Part shown: positions 1 to 7,329 of the stretch, one piece after another
How the letters are laid out: every line of letters begins with the position of its first letter
Position numbering within the stretch: the first letter of the stretch is position 1
Source of the DNA: JAWWPY01 sp964412845
GTDB taxonomy: Bacteria; Actinomycetota; Actinomycetes; Streptosporangiales; Streptosporangiaceae
Direction of reading: 5' to 3'
DNA length: 25,761 nt
Assembly: GCA_964412845.1 (NCBI GenBank)
Contig: CAYPQM010000098.1
Span: 1-25,761 of the forward strand
Notes under the pieces: generated by a model
Database searches by the model: none
The model's input: only the letters and a program-made list of their open reading frames with translations
What the model was told of the DNA's origin: nothing
Program-made: the position numbers and the translations under genes

Positions 1-58
1 GGCCCGCGCTCGGGTGTCGGTGCCCGGTGATGGGCGGCCGGCCGGTAAAGATGACTGC

Positions 59-430
59 ATGCTTGATCACCTTTCAATCCAGTGCGCTGATGTGGCCGCG
101 AGCGCCGCGTTCTACGACGCCGTGCTCATCCCGGTCGGCGGATGCCGGGTGATGGACTTCGGGCCGGTGATCGGCTTCGGGGCCGGCGCCAAACCAGAGT
201 TCTGGATCGGCCCGCAGACGACCGGGGAGGGCTTCCGCGAGGCGCATATCGCGTTCGTGGCACCCGACCGGGCTGCCGTGCGGGCGTTCTTCGAGGCCGC
301 GGTGGCGGCCGGCGCCGCGGTGCTCAATGAGCCACGAGTCTGGCCTGAGTACCACCCGCACTACTATGGCGCCTTTGTGCGGGACCCCGACGGCAACAAC
401 GTCGAAGCTGTCTGCCACACCGCCGAGTAG
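59..430 (+). CDS. VOC-superfamily (glyoxalase/bleomycin-resistance fold) protein
   Basis: A 123-residue protein with the beta-alpha-beta-beta-beta pattern of a single-subunit VOC protein. It opens with MLDHLSIQCADVAASAAFYD, typical of the family, and ends with a 'RDPDGNNVEAV' strand. Possible metal ligands are His4, Glu47, His63 and Glu116, the usual positions in VOC dimers. The reading frame is open 15 codons further upstream, but the ATG at 59 starts exactly at the conserved first strand and gives the usual family length, so I prefer it. No strong ribosome binding site is visible. The substrate cannot be inferred: VOC proteins include lyases, dioxygenases and antibiotic-binding proteins. 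The next gene is convergent and starts 9 bp beyond the stop, so the two are not co-transcribed. Confidence 0.8.
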   Translation: MLDHLSIQCADVAASAAFYDAVLIPVGGCRVMDFGPVIGFGAGAKPEFWIGPQTTGEGFREAHIAFVAPDRAAVRAFFEAAVAAGAAVLNEPRVWPEYHPHYYGAFVRDPDGNNVEAVCHTAE

Positions 431-439
431 CGCGCCGCC

Positions 440-823
440 TCACGCCCGCGCCACGGCGTCCAGCAGCTCGGCGCCGGACCGGACGACCACGGCACCGTCG
501 CGCAGCTCACCGGGCAGATCGCCGGTCATCTCCTCGCGAACGAGGCAGGCCGGGACGCCGATCGGCAGGATCACGTAGCCGCCCGCCTGGGCGACATCCA
601 CCACGACCTGCCAGATCAGCGTCCCCGAGGCATGGTTGATCATGAGGCTGTCGCTGCCCACCCCGTAGACGTCAGCCTCGCCGTCGTCCGTTCGCACCTT
701 CGCATAACCATTGCCGTCGGGCGGCGCGGCGAGATAGGGATCCAGCACGCGGCGGGCAGCGACCGGGTCACCCGGCGCTGCCTCGCCGGCCGCGAAGGAC
801 TGCAGGAAGATGTCGAAGCTCAC
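440..823 (-). CDS. Small conserved hypothetical protein (127 aa)
   Basis: I do not recognise a named family. The protein opens MSFDIFLQSF, runs through an acidic segment 'DDGEADVYG' and a hydrophobic stretch 'WQVVVDVAQAGGYVILPIG', and ends in a short Ala-rich helix. It has no signal peptide or membrane segment, so it is probably a soluble alpha/beta cytosolic protein. GTG at 823 is the start, with a modest purine-rich GGAAG about ten bases upstream. It lies 38 bp downstream of the TipA-like regulator on the same strand and could be co-transcribed with it, but nothing in the sequence ties the functions together. The codon pattern looks like that of its neighbours. Confidence 0.6.
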   Translation of the reverse strand: MSFDIFLQSFAAGEAAPGDPVAARRVLDPYLAAPPDGNGYAKVRTDDGEADVYGVGSDSLMINHASGTLIWQVVVDVAQAGGYVILPIGVPACLVREEMTGDLPGELRDGAVVVRSGAELLDAVARA

Positions 824-861
824 CGGGCCATCTTCCCGTAGAGCGGACAGCGGACACGCCC

Positions 862-1626
862 TTAGCGTTGCGCGCGATCGGCGTTGGCCAGGATCGCGTC
901 GCGGACATAGCCGGAGAGCCCGGGCGCGATGTCGTCATAGGTCTTCGTGTACCGCGGGTCGGCCACATACATCTCGGCCAGGCCGCGGTGCATGTCGTAC
1001 CCGCAGTCGTAGAACCAGCGCGAAATGTGCTGGCGGTGATCCTCGGCCAGGTCCATGGCCGTGCTTCCAGTAGCCGGCTCACCAGCTCGCAGGGCCTCGG
1101 CGAACGCCTGGATGCTCCCGTCGGCCTCGCTCTTGATGGCGACCCAGTCGGCCTTGGTATAGGCGGCCGTTCGCCGCTGGGACTGCTGCCACGCGTCCGT
1201 GTCACCCCAGCGCTGCCTGGCCTCCTCGGTGTACTCACCGAATTTGTCGGTGCCGAAGATCTCGAACTGTTCCTCAGGTGTCAGCGAGATTCCCATCTGC
1301 CGTGCCTCCATCTCCTTCTCGATCGCGCTCATCAGCGCCTGGTCGCGGGCCTGCCGCTGGCGCAGCATCCGGTGCTGGCGGCGCAGGTGGTCACCGGCGG
1401 CCGGGTCCGGGTCGGCGAGGATCTGCGCGATCTCGTCCAGCCCGAAGTCCAGCTCCCGGTAGAGCAGGACCTGTTGCAGGCGCCGCAGGTCCGCGCCGGA
1501 ATACAGGCGGTAACCGGCCGCGCTCCGCCCGCTCGGGGTGAGCAGCCCGATGTCGTCGTAGTGGTGCAGCGTCCGCACCGACACGTGCGCCAGGTCAGCC
1601 ACTTCGCCGACGGTGTAGTCCTTCAT
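862..1626 (-). CDS. MerR-family regulator with TipAS drug-binding domain (TipA-like)
   Basis: A 254-residue protein, close to the length of Streptomyces TipAL. Residues 1-70 are a MerR winged helix-turn-helix ('YTVGEVADLAHVSVRTLHHY'), about 75-112 form the dimerising coiled coil, and about 115-254 are a TipAS domain ending in 'HISRWFYDCGYDMHRGLAEMY'. Cys208 in this block corresponds to the cysteine that in TipA reacts with the dehydroalanine tail of thiopeptide antibiotics, so covalent or tight binding of such compounds is plausible. Its own promoter carries a MerR-type operator (1633-1663), so autoregulation is expected. It is divergent from an MFS exporter starting at 1766, which suggests a drug-responsive efflux pair. 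The family call is firm. The inducer and the control of the exporter are inference. Confidence 0.93.
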   Translation of the reverse strand: MKDYTVGEVADLAHVSVRTLHHYDDIGLLTPSGRSAAGYRLYSGADLRRLQQVLLYRELDFGLDEIAQILADPDPAAGDHLRRQHRMLRQRQARDQALMSAIEKEMEARQMGISLTPEEQFEIFGTDKFGEYTEEARQRWGDTDAWQQSQRRTAAYTKADWVAIKSEADGSIQAFAEALRAGEPATGSTAMDLAEDHRQHISRWFYDCGYDMHRGLAEMYVADPRYTKTYDDIAPGLSGYVRDAILANADRAQR

Positions 1627-1632
1627 GAGGCC

Positions 1633-1663
1633 ACTGTGCCGCCTCCCGTTACGGGAGGGTCAA
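1633..1663 (-). promoter_or_regulatory. MerR-type promoter with 19-bp spacer and palindromic operator
   Basis: On the minus strand there is a TTGACC -35 element (1658-1663), a 19-bp spacer (1639-1657) and a CACAGT -10 element (1633-1638). The spacer is almost filled by a perfect dyad, CCTCCCGT-T-ACGGGAGG (1642-1658, 8-bp arms, one central base). A 19-bp spacer holding a dyad is the hallmark of MerR-family promoters, where the regulator untwists the DNA on induction. The layout resembles the Streptomyces tipA promoter as I recall it. The -10 element ends six bases before the start codon at 1626, so the transcript is probably leaderless. Confidence 0.85.
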
Positions 1664-1724
1664 CCGCTAGCCGAGCTAGACATCCCGAGGTCGCCGCGTG
1701 GCCATAACTGACGGATTCCGGGAC

Positions 1725-1755
1725 TGGACCTGAAGCCTGGTTGAGGTCTTAGGCT
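1725..1755 (+). promoter_or_regulatory. Possible second 19-bp-spaced promoter, facing the MFS gene
   Basis: TGGACC (1725-1730), a 19-bp spacer and TAGGCT (1750-1755) precede the exporter start at 1766. A short imperfect dyad, GACCT (1727-1731) with AGGTC (1744-1748), lies across the spacer. It is much weaker than the site at 1633-1663 and is not centred in the spacer. It could be chance. Confidence 0.25.
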
Positions 1756-1765
1756 CAGGGGAGCA

Positions 1766-3223
1766 ATGGGGCAGAACGGAGGACGGCTGGTGCGTGATAG
1801 CCGGGCACCCGGGCTCTGGGCTCCGCAGACCCGGGCGCTGACCGCGGGGCTTGTCCTCACGATCACCTTCGTCGCGTCAGAAGCGCTGGCCGTCGTGACC
1901 ATCATGCCGGTGGTCGCCCGCGATCTGGGCGGCCTCCGCCTGTATGGCTGGGTGTTCAGCGCCTTCATGCTGGGCAGCGTGATCGGCATCGTGGCGGCGG
2001 GCCGCGAGGCCGACCGGCGCGGCCCCGCGATCCCGTTCGTGGCCGGCCTGGTCGTGTTCGGATGCGGGCTGGCCGTCGCGGGCCTGGCCCCGTCGATGGG
2101 GGTGCTGGTCGCGGGCCGGGCCTTGCAAGGGCTGGGCGCGGGCGCGGTGCCGGCGGTGGCTTACGCGTCCATCGGCCGCAGCCTCACCGGCCCGGTCCGG
2201 GCCAGGATGATGGCGGTGCTGTCCACCGCCTGGGTCGCGCCCGGGCTGGCCGGCCCGGCCCTCAGCGCCGAGGTGGCGCACGTGTTCGGCTGGCGGTGGG
2301 TGTTCCTGGGCCTGCTGCCGGTAGTCGCCGTGGCCGGGTCGATTGCCGTCCCGGCGTTGGTGCGGCTCGGCCCGCCCGCCTCCGGCCCGGCCGAGGAGCA
2401 CCGGCTGATCGACGGTGTCCGCACGGCGGCAGGCACCGCGCTGATCCTGGCGGGCCTCACCCTGGCGGCCAGTCTTGGTGCCGTCCAGGCCGGCCATTCC
2501 CTGGCGGGCACGATCCTGGCGGGCGGCGGGCTGATCGCGGCCGGCCTGGCCGTCGGGCTGCCTGCGCTGCGCCGGCTGATTCCGGCCGGCACCCTGACCG
2601 CGCGCCGCGGGCTGCCCGCCACGATCCTCAGCCGGGGGCTGCTGACATTCGCGTTCTTCGGCGCGGACGCCTACGTGACCCTGTCCATCACCGTGGTACG
2701 GCACCGCAGCCCGGTGCTGGCCGGCATCGCGGTGACCGGCTCCACGCTGGCCTGGACCGCTGGCGCCTGGGTGCAGGCCCGGCTCAGCGAGACGTGGGAT
2801 GGGCGCCGCCTGGTGCGCACCGGGCTGGTCATCATCCTGGCGGGCATAGCCGGGATAGCCCTGGTGCTGCAGCCCGACGTGCCGGTGGCCGCCGGCCTGG
2901 CCGCCTGGACCGTCGCGGGCCTGGGCATGGGGATGGCCTACGCGCCCACCTCGCTGATGATGTTGAAGGAAGCGCCGCCCGGCCGGGAAGGATGGGCGTC
3001 CGCGTCGCTGAACCTGGCCGACGTGCTCGGCACGGCTATCGGTATCGGCGTCGGCGGCGCGGCCGTGGCCGCTGACACTGGCGGCAACCTGGCGCTGGGC
3101 GTCGCGGCCGCGTTCGCCGTCGCCGCCGCGATGGCCGTGGTGGCGCTGGCGGTCACCCGCCGGCTGCCGGCCGGCCCCACCGGGGCATCCCCGCCCACCG
3201 TCGCAGAACCCGTCTCGGCCTGA
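1766..3223 (+). CDS. MFS multidrug exporter, DHA2-like (about 14 TM)
   Basis: A 485-residue polytopic membrane protein. An MFS motif A is visible at residues 79-87 (GREADRRGP), followed by the motif-B-like 'AGRALQGLGAGAVPA' (116-130) and then a motif-C-like segment with 'APGLAGPALSAEVAHVFGWRW', the antiporter signature. Length and hydrophobic pattern fit the 14-helix DHA2 (EmrB/QacA) group better than 12-helix carriers. It probably works as a proton-coupled drug exporter in the cytoplasmic membrane. ATG at 1766 has an AGGGGAG ribosome binding site a few bases upstream. The divergent TipA-like regulator makes antibiotic-induced efflux likely. The substrate is unknown. Confidence 0.88.
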   Translation: MGQNGGRLVRDSRAPGLWAPQTRALTAGLVLTITFVASEALAVVTIMPVVARDLGGLRLYGWVFSAFMLGSVIGIVAAGREADRRGPAIPFVAGLVVFGCGLAVAGLAPSMGVLVAGRALQGLGAGAVPAVAYASIGRSLTGPVRARMMAVLSTAWVAPGLAGPALSAEVAHVFGWRWVFLGLLPVVAVAGSIAVPALVRLGPPASGPAEEHRLIDGVRTAAGTALILAGLTLAASLGAVQAGHSLAGTILAGGGLIAAGLAVGLPALRRLIPAGTLTARRGLPATILSRGLLTFAFFGADAYVTLSITVVRHRSPVLAGIAVTGSTLAWTAGAWVQARLSETWDGRRLVRTGLVIILAGIAGIALVLQPDVPVAAGLAAWTVAGLGMGMAYAPTSLMMLKEAPPGREGWASASLNLADVLGTAIGIGVGGAAVAADTGGNLALGVAAAFAVAAAMAVVALAVTRRLPAGPTGASPPTVAEPVSA

Positions 3224-3235
3224 GCAGGCGAGGCG

Positions 3236-3252
3236 CCGGAGCGCAGCTCCGG
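3236..3252. terminator. Hairpin between convergent MFS and ROK genes
   Basis: A perfect CCGGAGC / GCTCCGG stem with a 3-base GCA loop sits 13 bp after the MFS stop and 19 bp before the ROK stop. There is no U-tract, as is common in actinomycetes. It is a plausible bidirectional terminator. Confidence 0.5.
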
Positions 3253-3271
3253 GTCCCGGGTTCGTGGCGTA

Positions 3272-4486
3272 TCACCCCCCGGAAGGCGGCCCGGCGGACG
3301 TCCTCGTGCGGGCGGGCCTGCGCGGGCCGGAGTACTCGGCGGACCAGCGGCGCAGTCCCTCGTCGGTGAGCATCCGGGAGAAGGCCTCCTCGGCGGCACC
3401 GACGAGCGGAGCCTCGTCGGCGAAGTGCGCCGGGATGAGCGGCGGTGGCGGCGAGACGCGGAAGGCCATCAGGCCGGCCAGGTAGGCCTCAGTACAGTGC
3501 TGGCCGGATACCTCCAGCAGATCCCGTCCGACCCCCCCGATAGTGACCACATGTGGGTCGAGCGCGTTGACCAGCCCGGCGGCCCCGCGGCCGAGCGATC
3601 GGGCCAGGCCACCGAGCGCACTGACCGCCGCGGCTTGCCCGTCCCGGCCGGCCGCGATGACCCCGCGCACATAGCTGACCTCGTCATCCGGCAGCGGATC
3701 ACGGCGCGCCCGGGCGAGCGCAAGACCGTCAAGGCTCGTGTTCCAGCAGCCCTGCGCCCCGCACCGGCAGCGGAGCGCAGGGTCGCCGAAGGGCATGTGG
3801 CCGAACTCTCCCGCCATGCCACGCGCGCCGAGCACGGCCCGGCCTCCTTCGATGATCGCCCCGCCGACACCAGCGTCCAGATAGAGGTGCAGCGTCGTGC
3901 CCGCACCGATGGCCGCACCGCGCCGCGACTCGGCAGTGGCGGCAAACGTGGCGTCGTTGCCCGCGAGGAACGAGTGCTCGCTCTCGCCCGGGCCGTAACG
4001 CGGCCAGAGCACCGAGAGGTCGACGTCATGCCAGCCAAGGTTCGGAGCGTGCACCAGTCGGCTGCCGACGACGGTGCCAGGGACGGCGATCGCCACGGCC
4101 TGGATCCGGTGGCGGAACCGCCGGTGCAAAGAGCTGAGTTCGGCCGCCACCGCGGTGAGCACCTCACGTTCGTCGCGCCGGTGCTTGTGCTCGGTAGCGG
4201 CGATAGCCGTCCCGCCGAGCTGCACGGCGGCTACCCGCCAGGTTTCATGCGCGATGGCAGCGACGGCCACCAGCGGCCCGCGGGGATGCGGGTGCAGCGA
4301 GGTCGTCGGCCGGCCCCGGCTGCCGGTGGGCGGGGCCGGGCGCTCAGCCAGCAGGTTCGAGGCGACCAGGCGGGCGGTCATCTCGGCGGCGAAACCGCTG
4401 GGCATGCCGAGCTGGCGGGCGACCGAGGTCCTGGTGATGCCGGGCCGGTCGTGCACCGCTCCGAGCAGCACCCCTTGCCCTGACAT
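3272..4486 (-). CDS. ROK-family transcriptional repressor
   Basis: A 404-residue protein with an N-terminal winged helix (about 1-60, 'GITRTSVARQLGMPSGFAAEM') fused to a ROK sugar-kinase fold. Visible ROK features are 'GNDATFAATAE' (Asn177-Asp178), the phosphate-loop-like 'LYLDAGVGGAIIEGG', and the zinc site made by His230 and Cys240, Cys242, Cys247 ('RCRCGAQGCWN'). The glutamate usually found two residues after the last cysteine (GCxE) is Asn249 here. Such proteins are sugar-responsive repressors. It is divergent from an MFS exporter with one palindrome between them (4526-4542), so it most likely represses both itself and the transporter. The ligand is not identifiable. Confidence 0.88.
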   Translation of the reverse strand: MSGQGVLLGAVHDRPGITRTSVARQLGMPSGFAAEMTARLVASNLLAERPAPPTGSRGRPTTSLHPHPRGPLVAVAAIAHETWRVAAVQLGGTAIAATEHKHRRDEREVLTAVAAELSSLHRRFRHRIQAVAIAVPGTVVGSRLVHAPNLGWHDVDLSVLWPRYGPGESEHSFLAGNDATFAATAESRRGAAIGAGTTLHLYLDAGVGGAIIEGGRAVLGARGMAGEFGHMPFGDPALRCRCGAQGCWNTSLDGLALARARRDPLPDDEVSYVRGVIAAGRDGQAAAVSALGGLARSLGRGAAGLVNALDPHVVTIGGVGRDLLEVSGQHCTEAYLAGLMAFRVSPPPPLIPAHFADEAPLVGAAEEAFSRMLTDEGLRRWSAEYSGPRRPARTRTSAGPPSGG

Positions 4487-4521
4487 CGAGACACCCCCGC
4501 GTTAGCACCGGGCCGGGCATT

Positions 4522-4546
4522 ATTTTACTCGTGCCACGAGTATAAC
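4522..4546. promoter_or_regulatory. Palindromic ROK operator overlapping two divergent promoters
   Basis: A perfect dyad TACTCGTG-C-CACGAGTA (4526-4542, 8-bp arms) lies in the 68-bp gap between the ROK gene and the MFS gene. On the plus strand TATAAC (4541-4546) is a good -10 element only eight bases before the GTG at 4555, so that transcript is leaderless or nearly so. On the minus strand TAAAAT (4522-4527) is a -10 element for the ROK gene. A repressor bound here would block both promoters. Confidence 0.78.
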
Positions 4547-4554
4547 CTGAAGGG

Positions 4555-5790
4555 GTGGCCACCGAGCAGGCACCGAGCCAAGATCCGGCGCGGAACCAGG
4601 CCGCGCAGCACCAGGTGGGCGGGCTGATCGCACTGGCCAGCGCCGCCTTCGTGTACGTGACGGCGGAAACGCTGCCCGTGGGGTTGCTGCCCCAGCTGGC
4701 CGCCGGCCTGCACGTCCACGAGTGGGCCGTCGGGCTGCTGGTCACCGCGTACGCGGGGGTCGCGGGAATCGGCGCCCTGCCGGTCACGGCGCTGCTGGCG
4801 CACCGCCCACGCCGGCAGGTCATCATCGGCGCGATGGCACTGCTGGTGTTCTCGCAGCTCACGATGGCAGTCGCGGCCGACTACGCAGTGGTGCTCGGCG
4901 CCCGCTTGCTCTGCGCGCTGGCCCACGGCGTCTTCTGGTCATTGCTGGCCCCGGTGGCGGCGGGCATGGCACCGCCGGGGAAGGCGGGCCGAGCGACGGC
5001 GATCGTTTTCACCGGGAACTCGATCGCGCTTGTTCTCGGTACCCCGCTGGCCACCGCGATCGGCCAGGCGGCCGGGTGGCGAGTCGCGATGGCGCTCGTG
5101 GCCGGGGCGGCCGCGCTGAGCGTGCTGGCGCTGCGGGCGACGTTGCCCCCGCTGCCCTCCGGGATGGCGGCCGACGGCACCAGGGCCCGGTTCACCGCGA
5201 TGGGCGCGGCTCTGCGCCGTCGCTCACTGCTCGGCCTGTGCGCGGTGACGATTCTGCTCGTGCTCGGGCAGTTCACGGCGTACACGTACATCGCCGCGCT
5301 CGTCCGCCGGGACGCCGGCCTGGTCGGCTTGGCACTGTCCGCGGTGCTTCTCGGCTACGGCGTGGCGGGCATCGGCGGCATCGCGCTGACCGGCTGGGTG
5401 ACCGATCGCCGGCCCCGCCTGGCCGCGGCGGCGTGCGCGCTCAGCCTGACGGTCGCGCTCGCCGGGCTGGCTGCCCTCGGCCCGGGATCGGCCGTGGCGA
5501 CCGTGGCCGCGGCGATCCTCTGGGGCGGGGCGTTCACCGCGATCCCGGTATGCCTCCAGTCGGCCGTGCTGCGGATCGCCCCCCGAGCCGCCGACACGGC
5601 ATCTGCGCTCCTCGTGGTCGCCTTCCAGATCGGCATCGGCGGCGGCGCACTCGCAGGAGCCGTACTCGTGGGATCCGGCCTGGTGCGCGACCTGCCGGCC
5701 GTCGGCGCCGTGCTCGTCGCGGCGGGCACCCTGGCCCTGTTCGCACAGCGAGCAGCCTTCCCGGCCCGCGGAGTGGCCGACGAGTCCTAA
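4555..5790 (+). CDS. MFS exporter, DHA1-like (12 TM), under ROK control
   Basis: A 411-residue polytopic membrane protein. The first helix region 'FVYVTAETLPVGLLPQLAAGL' (about 32-52) is characteristic of the AraJ/SotB-like DHA1 branch, which exports sugars or drugs. A degenerate motif A ('ALLAHRPRRQ') follows helix 2, and later 'IVFTGNSIALVLGTPLATAIGQ' is the motif C region. The GTG start at 4555 follows the -10 element directly with no leader, so no Shine-Dalgarno site is used. Its partner, the divergent ROK repressor, suggests a sugar or sugar-like effector. Efflux direction is inferred from the subfamily. It is convergent with hsaB, with a hairpin between. Confidence 0.86.
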   Translation: MATEQAPSQDPARNQAAQHQVGGLIALASAAFVYVTAETLPVGLLPQLAAGLHVHEWAVGLLVTAYAGVAGIGALPVTALLAHRPRRQVIIGAMALLVFSQLTMAVAADYAVVLGARLLCALAHGVFWSLLAPVAAGMAPPGKAGRATAIVFTGNSIALVLGTPLATAIGQAAGWRVAMALVAGAAALSVLALRATLPPLPSGMAADGTRARFTAMGAALRRRSLLGLCAVTILLVLGQFTAYTYIAALVRRDAGLVGLALSAVLLGYGVAGIGGIALTGWVTDRRPRLAAAACALSLTVALAGLAALGPGSAVATVAAAILWGGAFTAIPVCLQSAVLRIAPRAADTASALLVVAFQIGIGGGALAGAVLVGSGLVRDLPAVGAVLVAAGTLALFAQRAAFPARGVADES

Positions 5791-5792
5791 GT

Positions 5793-5823
5793 GGCTGGTG
5801 TTCTCACAGAAAACGCACCAGCC
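5793..5823. terminator. Hairpin between convergent MFS and hsaB
   Basis: GGCTGGTG (5793-5800) pairs perfectly with CACCAGCC (5816-5823) across a 15-base A-rich loop. It fills the whole 35-bp gap between the MFS stop and the hsaB stop, so it can serve both convergent transcripts. Confidence 0.6.
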
Positions 5824-5825
5824 TC

Positions 5826-6419
5826 CTAGATCCAGTCGGTGTGCCGGGGCCACGCGAGCAGGGTGTCGACGACCTCGGGCGGGCCGTCCGCGGCCCGCGC
5901 CGCTGTCACCGCGAACCGGCCCCGGTAGAACAGCAACGGATGCCCGGCGCGGCAGCCGCCCAGCTCGGTTACCCGGCCGAGCACCAGGTAGTGATCCCCG
6001 GCCTCATGCACGGCCTCGACCGAGCACCCGGCCCAGGTGAGCACGCCGTCCAGCACCGGCGCGCCGGATGAGGCCGGCGACCATGGAACGCCGGCGAACT
6101 TGTCCGGCCCGCTGGTACCGAAAACCCGGGCCAGCTCATGCTGCTCATCGGCCAGCACGTTCGCGCAGAAATGCCCGGTCGCCGCGATCCGCCGCCAGGT
6201 GGCCGACGAGCGGCTGGGGCAGAACAGCACCAGCGGCGGGTCCAGGGACAGCGCGGCGAACGACTGGCAGGCGAACCCGGCCGGGCCGTCCTCATCCACG
6301 GTCGTGATGACGGTGACCCCCGTGCAGAAGTGCCCGAGCACCTGGCGGAACCGGGCCGGCTCCGGATCGAACCGGGCGGGCGTGAGTTCCGGAGTCACGG
6401 TCATCGGCTCGCTGGGCAC
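5826..6419 (-). CDS. hsaB: Flavin reductase component of 3-HSA hydroxylase
   Basis: A 197-residue protein of the flavin reductase (HpaC/split-barrel FMN-binding) family. It supplies reduced flavin to HsaA for ortho-hydroxylation of the phenol 3-HSA. 'FCTGVTVITT...PAGFACQSFAALSLDPPLVLFCPSRSS' is nearly diagnostic of HsaB, and 'GDHYLVLGRV' with 'PLLFYRGRF' follows as expected. The length is slightly above the roughly 187 residues of M. tuberculosis HsaB. GTG at 6419 is listed as the start, but an in-frame ATG at 6404 would give a length nearer the family norm and neither has a strong ribosome binding site. It is the last gene of hsaA-D-C-B, seven bases after hsaC, the same order as in mycobacteria. 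Confidence 0.93.
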   Translation of the reverse strand: MPSEPMTVTPELTPARFDPEPARFRQVLGHFCTGVTVITTVDEDGPAGFACQSFAALSLDPPLVLFCPSRSSATWRRIAATGHFCANVLADEQHELARVFGTSGPDKFAGVPWSPASSGAPVLDGVLTWAGCSVEAVHEAGDHYLVLGRVTELGGCRAGHPLLFYRGRFAVTAARAADGPPEVVDTLLAWPRHTDWI

Positions 6420-6426
6420 GCCGGAC

Positions 6427-7329
6427 TCAGTGCCCGCCTGCCGAGCCGAAGCGGTGCCCCCACAGGCTGATCGCCGTGGTCTCCCGGCTCACCCAGGTCG
6501 CGTCGTCGACGAGCCGGCCGTCGGTGCCGTATTCGATGTCGAACCCGCCGGGGGTCCGCAGGTAGAACGACACCATCAGGTCGTTGGCGTGCCGCCCGAG
6601 GGTCGCGCTGACCGGCGCCCCGCGCCGGGCGGCCCGCTCCATGGCCCGGCCGACATCGTCCAGCGACTCGACCTCCGTCATCAGGTGCACGATCCCGGCG
6701 GGCGCCGGGAACGGGGACAGCGCCAGCGAGTGGTGCCGCGGGTTGCAGCCGAGGAACCGCATCCACAGCGGGGGGCCCGGCGGGCGGCCGAACAACTCCG
6801 GCGCCATCCGCATCGAGTCGCGCAGCCGGAAACCCAGGACCTCGGTGTAGAAACGAAGCGCGGACTCGTCGTCGGAGACCGGGAGCACGACATGGCCCAG
6901 CCCCATCAGACCGGTGACAAAACGGTTCCCGTACGGACTCACCGCGACGCGAGCTTCGAGCGCGGCGCCGCTGAACACCTCAAGCGCGTTTCCCGCCGGA
7001 TCGTCGAAGCGCAGCATCCGGGTCACCCGGCGGTCGGCGAGTTCCGCGTCGGTGGCCGCCTTGACCGCGACACCGGCCTCCTCCAGCGACCGCGCCACCC
7101 CAGCCAGGTCGCCATCACCGGAGACCTCCCAGCCCGAGGCGAGCAGCCGTTCCCGCTCGCCCGGCACAATGACCAGCCGGGCCGGGAAGTCGTCCATCCG
7201 CAGGTACAGCGCACCGGGGTCAGGCCCGCGGCCCTCGACCATGCCCAGCACCCTGACGCCGAACTCGCGCCAGGCCGCAACGTCGGCCGACTCAAGACGC
7301 AGATATCCCAGCGACTGGATCCCGGTCAT
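6427..7329 (-). CDS. hsaC: 3,4-DHSA extradiol dioxygenase
   Basis: A 300-residue two-domain type I extradiol dioxygenase. It cleaves the catechol 3,4-DHSA between ring carbons 4 and 5 using Fe(II) and O2. The metal ligands are visible as His146 ('GLGHVVLP'), His215 ('GIVHLMTEV') and Glu266 ('GGFDIEYG'). The second-sphere catalytic residues His200 ('PRHHSL') and Tyr256 ('SFYLRTPGG') are also in place. The length is the same as characterised HsaC. The start ATG overlaps the hsaD stop as ATGA (7326-7329), so translation is coupled. Operon position between hsaD and hsaB confirms the role over other catechol dioxygenases such as BphC. Confidence 0.95.
   Translation of the reverse strand: MTGIQSLGYLRLESADVAAWREFGVRVLGMVEGRGPDPGALYLRMDDFPARLVIVPGERERLLASGWEVSGDGDLAGVARSLEEAGVAVKAATDAELADRRVTRMLRFDDPAGNALEVFSGAALEARVAVSPYGNRFVTGLMGLGHVVLPVSDDESALRFYTEVLGFRLRDSMRMAPELFGRPPGPPLWMRFLGCNPRHHSLALSPFPAPAGIVHLMTEVESLDDVGRAMERAARRGAPVSATLGRHANDLMVSFYLRTPGGFDIEYGTDGRLVDDATWVSRETTAISLWGHRFGSAGGH

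Noticed and set aside
4722..6071. 449-residue plus-strand frame overlapping the second MFS gene
   Set aside because: It is an alternate frame of the transporter, Arg/Gly/Pro-rich with no hydrophobic segments, and runs through the terminator hairpin.
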